The notes under the pieces: generated by a model
Databases searched by the model: none
Seen by the model: only the letters and a program-made list of their open reading frames with translations
What the model was told of the DNA's origin: nothing
Assembly: GCA_965194375.1 (NCBI GenBank)
Contig: OZ239428.1
Reading direction: 5' to 3' (one strand)
Length of the DNA stretch: 64,000 nt
Source: Tabrizicola_A aquatica
Lineage (GTDB): Bacteria; Pseudomonadota; Alphaproteobacteria; Rhodobacterales; Rhodobacteraceae
Translations under genes and position numbers: made by a program
Shown here: one piece after another, positions 43,243-51,047 of the stretch
Layout: each line of letters opens with the position of its first letter
How positions within the stretch are numbered: the stretch's first letter is position 1

Positions 43243-43524
43243 GTGTCAGACCTAAATCAACGGATTGAGGCGATGCACAAACGCGATGTCACTGTGGCAT
43301 GGGCGTTTGTGATCGGACTGTGGTTCTCAGTGATCTTTGTTGCACTTGCCACTTGGGGCCTCGCCCCTTCGGGCGCCGCCCGCACCGTGCTGCTTTGTGC
43401 CGGGGCGGTGATTCTTCTGTTCAACACGGCCGCCATTCTGGCCATGCTGCGCCACTATCGTGAGGACCGCGACTTTATGTACGGCCTCGATATCAAGTTC
43501 CTTGACGAAGCAAAGGGGCGCTGA
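43243..43524 (+). CDS. Small two-helix membrane protein, first gene of the permease operon
   Basis: A 93-residue protein of unknown family. The start is a GTG at 43243 placed 8 bases after AGGGAGGGA; the longer open frame upstream runs through the promoter. After a polar N-terminus (SDLNQRIEAMHKRD) come two hydrophobic segments: AWAFVIGLWFSVIFVALATW (about 19-38) and VLLCAGAVILLFNTAAILAM (about 49-68). The C-terminal tail is charged. It lies 2 bases upstream of the next small gene and in line with an APC permease. An accessory permease subunit is the simplest reading. Confidence 0.7.
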   Translation: MSDLNQRIEAMHKRDVTVAWAFVIGLWFSVIFVALATWGLAPSGAARTVLLCAGAVILLFNTAAILAMLRHYREDRDFMYGLDIKFLDEAKGR

Positions 43525-43526
43525 AA

Positions 43527-43907
43527 ATGGCACATTACACACCGCCAATCCAAAGCAAGATCAGCCAGATGATCGACGTGATCGTGCTGGTCGCGCTGAC
43601 CGTGGGCGCGCTTTTTGTGCCCTTGTGGCTGGGCATGGCGGGCGCGGCAAAATCCGTCGCCACCCCGGTGGAAAACCCCACATGGGAAGCCCTTGGCCAG
43701 AACGCCGCCCAAGCCGCACAATACGAGGCCCTCGGCTATACCCCCGAAAGCGCGCATGACCTGATCCTTGCGCGCTTTGACTACAGCTTCACCGGTGGGG
43801 CGCTGATCGTCATGATCTTGGTGATCGTCGCCTATTACGCCCTGATGCTGAAGTTTTCCGAAGCGGAGTACCGCGAGGTCATCTCCGAGAAATTTGGCGA
43901 GAAATAG
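43527..43907 (+). CDS. Small membrane protein, second gene of the permease operon
   Basis: A 126-residue protein of unknown family. TM1 is MIDVIVLVALTVGALFVPLWLG-like (about 15-36). It is followed by a polar loop of about 55 residues rich in Glu, Ala and Thr, then TM2 GGALIVMILVIVAYYALML (about 91-109) and an acidic/basic tail ending EKFGEK. The loop is probably extracytoplasmic. It sits 2 bases after the preceding gene and 9 bases before the 56-codon gene, so the three should be translated from one message. Confidence 0.72.
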   Translation: MAHYTPPIQSKISQMIDVIVLVALTVGALFVPLWLGMAGAAKSVATPVENPTWEALGQNAAQAAQYEALGYTPESAHDLILARFDYSFTGGALIVMILVIVAYYALMLKFSEAEYREVISEKFGEK

Positions 43908-43916
43908 GGGGCTGCG

Positions 43917-44087
43917 ATGGAAACCTGGAACTATATCGAATACGCGGCCTGGGGCCTTTCGGCCTTGTTCGGCCTTCTCATGGTGATGGACTGGTTCAAG
44001 ACCGACAGCACCTATTCCGAAGATGTCCTGACCTCCTCGCGCGAAGGCGAGCTTGAGGCCATGACCGAAGAATCCCACAAGGGCTGA
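43917..44087 (+). CDS. 56-residue single-helix membrane protein, third gene of the permease operon
   Basis: A short gene with ATG at 43917 after GGGGGCTGCG and TGA at 44085-44087, 7 bases before the permease ATG. The product has an N-terminal METWNYIEYAAW, one hydrophobic helix GLSALFGLLMVMDWF (about 13-27) and an acidic, Ser/Thr-rich tail (SREGELEAMTEESHKG). Tight spacing, codon use like its neighbours and a membrane segment support a real gene. It may be a small regulatory or stabilising subunit of the permease. No family recognised. Confidence 0.68.
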   Translation: METWNYIEYAAWGLSALFGLLMVMDWFKTDSTYSEDVLTSSREGELEAMTEESHKG

Positions 44088-44094
44088 GGGCATC

Positions 44095-45531
44095 ATGGCA
44101 CAAACTGACATCACATCTTCTGAGCGCGATGGCATGGGGCCGCATGGCACCAAGGTTGGCCTTCTGCGCGTTCTTGGCCCGGCCCACGTGTGGGCACTCG
44201 GCGTCGGCATCGTTCTCGTCGGCGAATACATGGGCTGGAACTTTGCCGTCGGCAAAGGCGGCGCCTATGCCGCGCTTATGGCCTGCTGGTTTGCGGGCAT
44301 CCTGTACTCCTGCGTTGCGATGATCGATTCCGAAGTGACATCGACCGTCGCCGCTGCTGGGGGCCAATACACCCAAGCCAAGCATATCGTCGGCCCGCTG
44401 ATGGCGTTCAACGTCGGGCTTTACCTTGTGTTCGCCTATACGATGCTCGAGGCGGCGAATGCGATTACTGCCGGCTATCTGATTTCGGTCGTCGCCACGA
44501 TGACTGGCTTTACCGGCGAGCTGGATCAGCGCCCGTTCATCATCCTTGTGATCATGTTCCTGGCCTGGCTGAACTACCGCGGCGTGCTGGCAACGCTGAC
44601 CTTCAACCTCGTCATCACCGCCATCGCGTTTTCCGCCATCATCGTGCTGTTCCTGTCGACCAGCGGTATCCTCGGTGGCGGCATCATGCAGCATGCGGCG
44701 CTGTTCGAAGGGCATGAGATGCCCTACGGCTGGATCGGCGTGGTTGCGGCCATGCACTTTGGCCTGTGGTTCTATCTGGGCATCGAAGGCACCACTCAGG
44801 CTGCCGAAGAAGTCCGCTCGCCCGCCCGCGCGCTGCCTTTTGGCACGCTGGCAGGCATCATGACCCTCCTCATCGCAGCAACTCTGACCTGGTACATCTG
44901 CTCGGGCGTGCTGCCTTGGGAGTTTCTGGGTGATGGCGTGAACGGCTCGGTCGCGCCTCTGTTCGACACCGCGCGCCTGTCGGGGTCGAATGCGCTAATC
45001 TGGCTCTTGGGCATCGGGACGCTGTTTGCCACCCTCGCCAGCGCCAACGGCTGCATCAACGATGCCTCCCGCGCGTGGTTCGCGCTGGGTCGTGACAAGT
45101 ATCTGCCCGCTTGGTTCGGGGCCGTGCATCCGCAATACCGCACGCCCTACCGCTCGATCGTGTTCTTGGTGCCGATCGCGCTGATCTTCGCCTTGGGCGC
45201 GCCTTTGGATCAGGTGATCACCTTCTCGATCTTGTCGGGGCTTTTGGGCTATACCTTCATGCCGCTGAACATCCTGATGTTCCGCAAGAAGTGGCCCATG
45301 GGCACCATCAAGCGCGGCTATGAACATCCGTTCCACCCGATCCCGGCGATTGTGCTGCTGAGCCTCTGCGCGATCACCTTCTTTGCGGTGTTCCTTGGCT
45401 ATGGCACCCAGCTTGTCGCGATGATCGGGTTCTACATCGTGGTGTCGCTGTGGTTCCACTTCTGGCGCTACCGCTTTGTGAACCGTGGCGCTCAGTTCAC
45501 CATGCCTTGGCCGAAACCCAAGGGCTACTGA
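44095..45531 (+). CDS. APC-superfamily amine/amino-acid permease (ethanolamine-permease-like)
   Basis: A 478-residue permease with 12 predicted helices. The helix 1 motif GIVLVGEYMGWNFAVGKGG (about 38-56) resembles the EutP/ethanolamine-permease subgroup. The conserved YLGIEGTTQAAEEVRSPARALP (about 225-245) is the cytosolic signature of APC exchangers, and SANGCINDASRAWFALGRD follows helix 8. Located between mgsA and the mgd genes and preceded by three small membrane genes, it probably moves methylamine, N-methylglutamate or another pathway compound. A hairpin follows its stop. Confidence 0.87.
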   Translation: MAQTDITSSERDGMGPHGTKVGLLRVLGPAHVWALGVGIVLVGEYMGWNFAVGKGGAYAALMACWFAGILYSCVAMIDSEVTSTVAAAGGQYTQAKHIVGPLMAFNVGLYLVFAYTMLEAANAITAGYLISVVATMTGFTGELDQRPFIILVIMFLAWLNYRGVLATLTFNLVITAIAFSAIIVLFLSTSGILGGGIMQHAALFEGHEMPYGWIGVVAAMHFGLWFYLGIEGTTQAAEEVRSPARALPFGTLAGIMTLLIAATLTWYICSGVLPWEFLGDGVNGSVAPLFDTARLSGSNALIWLLGIGTLFATLASANGCINDASRAWFALGRDKYLPAWFGAVHPQYRTPYRSIVFLVPIALIFALGAPLDQVITFSILSGLLGYTFMPLNILMFRKKWPMGTIKRGYEHPFHPIPAIVLLSLCAITFFAVFLGYGTQLVAMIGFYIVVSLWFHFWRYRFVNRGAQFTMPWPKPKGY

Positions 45532-45548
45532 TCTTGCATCACATTCGC

Positions 45549-45573
45549 TGGCCCGCCATTCTGTGGCGGGCCA
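45549..45573 (+). terminator. Hairpin after the APC permease gene
   Basis: TGGCCCGCC (45549-45557) and GGCGGGCCA (45565-45573) form a perfect 9-bp stem with a 7-base loop. With no T-run it is more likely a 3'-stabilising or partial attenuator than a full stop before the gene at 45592. Confidence 0.6.
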
Positions 45574-45591
45574 GCACCTTGAAAGCCCCCG

Positions 45592-46260
45592 ATGACCTCT
45601 CTCACCCTTCTTGCCGCAGCCCTTGGCGCCACCGCGCTTTGGCTCGCTTGGACCACGGTTCAGGCCCACAAAGCCCGCAAGACCGGACGCGCCAGCTATT
45701 TCCGTGCTGTGGAACCGCTGTTCACCAAAGTCACGACCCGCGTGGAACCCACCGGGTTCGCACGGATGACGGCGCATTTTGACGGGACGGCCTTTGATCT
45801 GCAGGCCATCCCCGACAGCCTAACCTTTCGCAAGCTGCCCGCCCTTTGGGTGATGCTGACCCTGCCCGCCCCGATGCCGGTCAAGGCCACGCTTGACATC
45901 ATTGCCCGCCCCGCCGGGAATGAGCCGTTTTCCCATTTCGCCAATCTGCCGCAATCGCTGCCCTGCCCGTCGAGCTTGCCCGAGGGCACCGGCCTTCGCA
46001 GCGACGACGCGACCGGCGTGCCCCCGCTTGAGCTGATCGTGCCGCATTTGGCCGTCTTTGCCGATCCCAAGGTCAAGGAGCTGGTGATCTCGCCCAAGGG
46101 CCTGCGCCTTGTGATCCTTGCGGATGAGGCCGAACGCGGCCGCTTCCTGATTTTCCGCGATGCCGAGGTGGGCACATTCCCCCTGCCCGCTGAACGTCTG
46201 ACGCCCCTGATCTCGACACTGCTTGCGCTGCGCCACACTTTGAACGAGGCCCGTGAATGA
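45592..46260 (+). CDS. Single-pass membrane protein of unknown function
   Basis: A 222-residue protein. One N-terminal hydrophobic helix (about 3-20, LTLLAAALGATALWLAW) is followed by a soluble domain with no recognised motif. Beta-rich segments such as FTKVTTRVEPTGFARMTAHFDG and ELVISPKGLRLVILADEAERGRFLIFRD alternate with Pro-rich linkers. It starts 60 bases after the permease and overlaps the next gene by 4 bases (ATGA), so it belongs to the same unit. The domain may face either side of the membrane. Confidence 0.65.
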   Translation: MTSLTLLAAALGATALWLAWTTVQAHKARKTGRASYFRAVEPLFTKVTTRVEPTGFARMTAHFDGTAFDLQAIPDSLTFRKLPALWVMLTLPAPMPVKATLDIIARPAGNEPFSHFANLPQSLPCPSSLPEGTGLRSDDATGVPPLELIVPHLAVFADPKVKELVISPKGLRLVILADEAERGRFLIFRDAEVGTFPLPAERLTPLISTLLALRHTLNEARE

Positions 46261-46535
46261 CCGCCCCCAAAGCCCCGCCCCACCCCCATCTTGTGCTGGC
46301 CGTCGCCACCGTGCTGCCGGGCATGGGACAGGTGATGAACCGCCAACCGATGCGGGGGCTGATCTTTGTCTTCTTCGCGGTGCTTTTAGGGGCCTTCACC
46401 CTGAAGACCGCCGCCCCTGACGTGTCATTTGTCGGCAAGACCGCCGGGGCGCTGTTTGTCTGGGCGATGGCGATGATGGACGCCTACCGCACCGCTCGCC
46501 TGCGCCGGGCGATTTGGGAGCGGGACACGAAGTAG
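46257..46535 (+). CDS. Small two-helix membrane protein, last gene of the permease operon
   Basis: A 92-residue protein. Two hydrophobic helices are visible: VLAVATVLPGMGQVMNRQPM (about 13-32, with the GxGQ turn seen in TM2-domain-like proteins) and GLIFVFFAVLLGAFTL (about 34-50), plus a third weaker segment AGALFVWAMAMMDAYR (about 62-77). The tail is basic. Coupled by an ATGA overlap to the preceding gene. Function unknown; it could assist membrane assembly of the transporter. Confidence 0.65.
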   Translation: MTAPKAPPHPHLVLAVATVLPGMGQVMNRQPMRGLIFVFFAVLLGAFTLKTAAPDVSFVGKTAGALFVWAMAMMDAYRTARLRRAIWERDTK

Positions 46536-46552
46536 CCCTCTTCGGGGTCTGC

Positions 46553-46717
46553 GACCCTCCTCGGAGCGTTGCGCTGCTATGAGCGCACGAAGGTGCGACG
46601 AAGAGCACGCCCGGTCCTCGCAAGTGTGTTCTGGCGTTCGCCGGGATGGAGGAGGGTCAGAAAAGGCTGCAGTGCAGCGTTTTCCCGACGACGAGTCCAC
46701 TGGACTGTTTTCTGATC
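46553..46717. repeat. Highly structured convergent intergenic region
   Basis: Nested complementarity fills this gap. GACCCTCCTC (46553-46562) pairs with GAGGAGGGTC (46649-46658), and GGGTCAGAAAA (46654-46664) pairs with TTTTCTGATCC (46707-46717) with one G-U. Two hairpins lie inside: GCTGCAGTGCAGC (46666-46678) and AGTCCACTGGACT (46694-46706). Some arms compete, so alternative folds are possible. It ends just before the stop of the XRE-cupin gene and may terminate both convergent units. Confidence 0.6.
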
Positions 46718-46721
46718 CGCC

Positions 46722-47381
46722 TCACCCTTGCGGGTAAGAAATCACCGACAAATACCGCGCGGGCAGTTTGACCAACACTTCCGGTCCATGCGGCGCATCG
46801 GCGTCGAAAAACAGCGTGTCACCCGGCTTCAGCGCATAGACTTGGTCGCCGTGGCGATAATCCACCTCGCCCTCGAGCATGTACAATAGCTCCAACCCCT
46901 CATGCTGAAAGGCCGGGAAGGTGTCGCTCTCGGTGGTCAGGGTGATGAGATAGGGCTCCACCACCACGCCCGAGGAGTTCGAGCCGATATGACCCAAGAG
47001 GTTATACTGGTGCCCAGCCCGCGTGCCGCGCCGCTCGATCTCGAGATGCGCGCCTGCCTTCACATGCTGCGCCTCGCGCCGTTCCTCATAGCTGCGGAAG
47101 AACGCGGTCACAGGCACGGAAAAGGCGTGGGACAGCACCTGCAACGTGGTCAGGCTGGGCGAGGTGTTGCCGTTTTCGATCTTGGACAGCATCCCGATCG
47201 ACAGACCAGTCACCGCCGCCAGATCCGCCACCGTCATGCCTTGCTGGCGGCGAAAGTTCCGCACCTCGCGGCCAATCGCGGCCTCTAGATTGCGCTCGGT
47301 GATCTCGCGCACGCGGTGCGGGTCTTGGTCAAACGCCGGTTTTGTGCGCGGCAAGGCGGCAGAATCGTGCAGGTCGTCCAT
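46722..47381 (-). CDS. XRE-cupin transcriptional regulator of the methylamine cluster
   Basis: A 219-residue regulator. The helix-turn-helix domain (about 35-95) reads IGREVRNFRRQQGMTVADLAAVTGLS with the recognition helix IGMLSKIENGNTSPSLTTL. The C-terminal cupin (about 140-215) has FPAFQHEGLELLYMLEGEV and LKPGDTLFFDADAPHGPEV and likely binds a small ligand. Relatives such as PuuR and SutR respond to amine or sulfur metabolites. It lies 160 bases after mgdD on the same strand with a palindrome (47425-47439) immediately upstream, consistent with autoregulation. Confidence 0.88.
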   Translation of the reverse strand: MDDLHDSAALPRTKPAFDQDPHRVREITERNLEAAIGREVRNFRRQQGMTVADLAAVTGLSIGMLSKIENGNTSPSLTTLQVLSHAFSVPVTAFFRSYEERREAQHVKAGAHLEIERRGTRAGHQYNLLGHIGSNSSGVVVEPYLITLTTESDTFPAFQHEGLELLYMLEGEVDYRHGDQVYALKPGDTLFFDADAPHGPEVLVKLPARYLSVISYPQG

Positions 47382-47424
47382 CGCGGGGCCTCATTCACCT
47401 TATGGCTCAAATCATACGGGTAAT

Positions 47425-47439
47425 TTTCCTATAAGGAAA
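47425..47439. promoter_or_regulatory. Probable XRE-cupin operator
   Basis: TTTCCT (47425-47430) and AGGAAA (47434-47439) flank ATA, followed by CAT. It lies about 45 bases upstream of the regulator's ATG. The right half AGGAAACAT recurs at 36133-36141 upstream of the APC permease. Confidence 0.55.
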
Positions 47440-47508
47440 CATCGTATTCATCAAGCCCGGCCCCTGCGACGTAGGGTGCATGACCTTATGTTCAGGCATC
47501 CGCCCCTG

Positions 47509-47530
47509 CCCTCCCCGTTGGTGGGGAGGG
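47509..47530. terminator. GC-rich hairpin after mgdD (repeat family 2)
   Basis: CCCTCCCC (47509-47516) pairs with GGGGAGGG (47523-47530). It is the third copy of the hairpin type seen at 910 and 6427 and lies 12 bases past the mgdD stop. Confidence 0.55.
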
Positions 47531-47542
47531 GCTGGGTGGCTG

Positions 47543-48106
47543 TCAGATCACCGATTTCGCGGTGATCTCCAGCGCATGCAACAATCCTTGGGCCGAGGAG
47601 CGCGGGCCATACAGCACAACCTCGTTGGCGGAGCGCTTGATGAGGTAAACGCCCAGATGCTCCATCACCGTGCGGCTGGCAAAGCCATCGGGCAGCGTCG
47701 CCAGATCAAGGTTTGACAGCCGCTCAAACAGCGCCACCAGCCCGGCGCCTGCCACATCAAACCGCACCCAGGCATCGGTCTGTTCGGTGATCGACGCTGT
47801 CTCGCCAAAGGCGGGCTTCAGATGCGCGACGATGTCCTCATGGGCCGCAAAATCGGCCTCCACGAACCACATCTCCGGCGTCACCCAAAACGCGCTGAAC
47901 GCCTTGCCCGCCTCATACGATGAGGCGCCCGGCAAAGGCACGCCTGCCTTCTTGGCCGCCGCCGCAAAGGCCTTGTCCTGCCCCCGCCGCACCGCGACCG
48001 AGGCCAAGGCCACATCAAACCGCTCGGTGATCCGGTAGGAGCCAATGGCCACCACCTCTGCCGCATCATGCCCCAAGGCGGTCAGGCTTTTCCATGCATT
48101 AGCCAC
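47543..48106 (-). CDS. mgdD: N-methylglutamate dehydrogenase subunit D (SoxG-like)
   Basis: A 187-residue protein related to the gamma subunit of heterotetrameric sarcosine oxidase. The GcvT-related blocks DAWVRFDVAGAGLVALFERLSNLDL and FASRTVMEHLGVYLIKRS are recognisable. It helps complete the folate side of the complex. The start is probably the GTG at 48106, which overlaps the mgdC stop by 8 bases; no good ATG exists nearby. Last gene of mgdABCD. Confidence 0.85.
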   Translation of the reverse strand: MANAWKSLTALGHDAAEVVAIGSYRITERFDVALASVAVRRGQDKAFAAAAKKAGVPLPGASSYEAGKAFSAFWVTPEMWFVEADFAAHEDIVAHLKPAFGETASITEQTDAWVRFDVAGAGLVALFERLSNLDLATLPDGFASRTVMEHLGVYLIKRSANEVVLYGPRSSAQGLLHALEITAKSVI

Positions 48107-51047
48107 GAAGACGCTCCCCCTCAGGATCAAAGAAATGCGGGCTGACGATCTCAACCTCGGTGTCGGTCTTGGTCAGGAAGTTCACCGCGCGCATCTTGCG
48201 GCCAATCTTCTGATCGCCCGCCTTGAGATAGCCCAGCGCAATGTCACAGCCCAGATTCGGGCTATAGACCTTGGAGGTCAGCCAGCCGCCATCGGACGCC
48301 AGTTCCACCGGCGCGCCGATTTCCATGAAATGGCTGCCCGCCGAAATGCTGGCCTTGGGGTCCACGGGTTTGACGCCGACCAGACGATAGCCGCCCGGCT
48401 GGTTCATCCCCTCGCGCTGGCTCAGCACCATGCCGATGCTGTCTTTCTTCTTCGACACCATCTTGCCCAAGCCCATGTTCAGCGCCGTGGACTGGCCGTT
48501 CAACTCGCCCCCCGCCACATGGCCCTTTTCAATCCGCATGACGCCCAAGGCTTCGGTGCCATAGACAATGGCATCAAACTCGGCACCGGCTTCCATCAGC
48601 TTACGGACCAGCGCATCGCCATAGCGGGTTGGAACGGCGATTTCATAGGCGAGTTCCCCCGAGAAGGAGATGCGGAAGAGACGGCCCCGCAGCCCGCCAA
48701 GCGTGATATTGCCCGCGCCCATATAGGGGAAGGCGGCGTCAGAAATGTCCTGATCGACGATCTTTTGCAGCAGGTTCCGCGCATTGGGACCGGCGACCGA
48801 GAACTGCGCCCAAGCCTCGGTGGTCGAGATGATCTGCACGTCCATATCCGGCCACAGCACTTGGCGGCAGTATTCCAGATGGCGGAACACCGTCACTGCG
48901 TTCGCCGTGGTGGTGGTCATCACGAACTCATGCTCGCCCATCCGCGCCGTGGTGCCATCGTCAAACACCATGCCGTCTTCGCGCAGCATCAGACCATAAC
49001 GGCACTTGCCCACGGCCAGGGTGCTGAAGGTGTTGGCATAGACCTTATCCAAGAAGGCCCCGGCATCGGTGCCCTGAATGTCGATCTTGCCCAGCGTGGT
49101 CACATCGCAGATCCCGACCGAGCGCCGGGACGCCAGAACCTCGCGGTCAACGCTTTCGCGCCATGTCGTCTCGCCCGCTTTCGGCACCCATTGCGTCCGC
49201 AGCCAGTTGCCAACCTCGACAAAGATCGCGCCCTGTTCCGAGGCCCATTTGTGCGACGGGGTCAGGCGGAAGGGTTTGAATTCCTTGCCGCGCGACCGCC
49301 CCGCCAGCGTCCCCATCGCGACGGGCGTATAGGGCGGGCGGTAGATGGTGGTGCCTGTGGCCGGGATCGACTGGCCGGTCAGTTCGGCCATCACGGCGAT
49401 GCCCAACACATTGCCGGTCTTGCCCTGATCGGTCGCCATGCCCAGCGTGGTATAGCGTTTCAGATGCTCGACGGCGGTGAAGTTTTCCTTATGGGCCAGC
49501 TTCACGTCCTTGACCGTCACATCGTTCTGCTGGTCGATCCACGCCCGGCCTTTGCCTTCATGCACATACCACAGGGGGCTGATCGCAATCGGTGCGTCCT
49601 CGGCCTGCGGCAGGTCGGCTGCCTTGGCTGCCATCCCCAATTCCGCCAACACCGCAATCGCCTGCGCCTGACCGGTCGCCAAAGCGCCATGGGTCGAGAG
49701 CGCGCCATTTGCCGCGCCCGCCGCCGTCAACCCGGCAGGGCCACCCGTGCCCGGCACAAAGGCCGCGATGTCGTCACGCCATTCGGGGCGCGAGCGGTGG
49801 TGCGAGGTGATGTTGACGTTGGGGTTCCAGCCGCCCGACACGCCCAAGGCGGTGCAGGCGATGGTCTCGGTCTTACCATTGGCCAGCCGCACCGTCACGG
49901 ACTTCAGCCCGAGCCCGCCCGATGAATCAACGACCTGCGCGCCTTGCAGATGCCGAAGACCGGGCAACAGGTCGCCGCCTTCGCGGCTGTCGATCACGGC
50001 GGCCACATCCAGGCCCTTGGCCTGCAAGTCGCGTGCGGTGCGAAGCCCGTCATCGTTGTTGGTGAACACCGCCACGCGGTCGCCCGCCGCCACGCCCCAG
50101 CGGTTGGCATAGGCGCGCAAGGCACCTGCCAGCATGATACCGGGCCGGTCGTTGTTCTCGAACGCAATCGGGCGCTCGGTCGCGCCGCCCGCCAAAATCG
50201 CGCGCTTGGCGTAGATGCGCCACAGGGTCTGGCGCGGCTTGCCTGCCATCGGCACTGCGAGGTGATCCGACACCCGCTCTACCGCCGAATAGATGCCGTG
50301 GTCGAAGGCACCGACAATCGTGGTGCGGTTCATCAGGCGCACATTTGGCATCGCGGCCAGTTCTGCCACCACGCCGGCGGCCCAATCAGCGCCCGGCTTG
50401 CCCCCAACCTCAAAGGTCTCGGCATTCAGGCGGCCACCCATGCGGAAATCTTCATCCGCCAGAGCCACCCGCGCACCTGCACGCCCCGCCGTCAGCGCCG
50501 CCATCAACCCGGAAGGCCCGGCCCCGATGATCAGCACATCGCAATGTACAAAGCCCTTGTCATATTCATCGGGGTCTTCGTCCTTGGTCAGCGCGCCCAA
50601 GCCCGCCGCGCGGCGGATGATCGGCTCATAGACCTTTTCCCAAAACGCCGCCGGCCACATGAAGGTTTTGTAGTAGAACCCTGCCGCAAAAAAGCTGTTC
50701 AGCTTGTCGTTGATTGCCATCGCGTCAAGCTTGAGGCTGGGCCAAGCGTTCTGGCTTGTCGCCTCCAGCCCATCGAAGAGTTCGGCCACCGTCGCCCGCG
50801 TGTTCGGTTCCTGCCGCGCGCCCGAGCGCAGATGCACCAGCGCGTTTGGCTCTTCCGACCCTGCCGACAAAGGCCCGCGCGGGCGGTGATACTTAAAGCT
50901 GCGCCCCATCAGCCGCACGCCATTGGCGAGCAGCGCCGAGGCAAGCGTGTCGCCTTGGTGGCCGACATAGCTGTGCCCGTCAAAGGTGAAGCGGAAGGTT
51001 TTGCTGCGGTCGATCTGGCCGCCCGAAATACGATTGGACTGGCTCAT
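48099..51047 (-). CDS. mgdC: N-methylglutamate dehydrogenase subunit C (SoxA-like alpha)
   Basis: A 982-residue alpha-type subunit. The N-terminal ferredoxin-like 2Fe-2S_4 region has the RSFKYHRPRGP signature (about 52-62). An FAD/NAD-binding domain opens with DVLIIGAGPSGLMAALTAGRAG (about 170-191), and a C-terminal GcvT-type folate domain (about 600-970) contains RISFSGELAYEIAVP. It oxidises N-methylglutamate together with MgdA and transfers the methylene to tetrahydrofolate. The sarcosine oxidase alpha subunit is about 960-1000 residues. ATG overlaps the mgdB stop by 4 bases. Confidence 0.93.
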   Translation of the reverse strand: MSQSNRISGGQIDRSKTFRFTFDGHSYVGHQGDTLASALLANGVRLMGRSFKYHRPRGPLSAGSEEPNALVHLRSGARQEPNTRATVAELFDGLEATSQNAWPSLKLDAMAINDKLNSFFAAGFYYKTFMWPAAFWEKVYEPIIRRAAGLGALTKDEDPDEYDKGFVHCDVLIIGAGPSGLMAALTAGRAGARVALADEDFRMGGRLNAETFEVGGKPGADWAAGVVAELAAMPNVRLMNRTTIVGAFDHGIYSAVERVSDHLAVPMAGKPRQTLWRIYAKRAILAGGATERPIAFENNDRPGIMLAGALRAYANRWGVAAGDRVAVFTNNDDGLRTARDLQAKGLDVAAVIDSREGGDLLPGLRHLQGAQVVDSSGGLGLKSVTVRLANGKTETIACTALGVSGGWNPNVNITSHHRSRPEWRDDIAAFVPGTGGPAGLTAAGAANGALSTHGALATGQAQAIAVLAELGMAAKAADLPQAEDAPIAISPLWYVHEGKGRAWIDQQNDVTVKDVKLAHKENFTAVEHLKRYTTLGMATDQGKTGNVLGIAVMAELTGQSIPATGTTIYRPPYTPVAMGTLAGRSRGKEFKPFRLTPSHKWASEQGAIFVEVGNWLRTQWVPKAGETTWRESVDREVLASRRSVGICDVTTLGKIDIQGTDAGAFLDKVYANTFSTLAVGKCRYGLMLREDGMVFDDGTTARMGEHEFVMTTTTANAVTVFRHLEYCRQVLWPDMDVQIISTTEAWAQFSVAGPNARNLLQKIVDQDISDAAFPYMGAGNITLGGLRGRLFRISFSGELAYEIAVPTRYGDALVRKLMEAGAEFDAIVYGTEALGVMRIEKGHVAGGELNGQSTALNMGLGKMVSKKKDSIGMVLSQREGMNQPGGYRLVGVKPVDPKASISAGSHFMEIGAPVELASDGGWLTSKVYSPNLGCDIALGYLKAGDQKIGRKMRAVNFLTKTDTEVEIVSPHFFDPEGERLRG

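Noticed and set aside
48045..49925. 626-codon plus-strand open frame
   Set aside because: Antisense to mgdD and mgdC, with low-complexity composition and no start context. Same GC-driven artefact.
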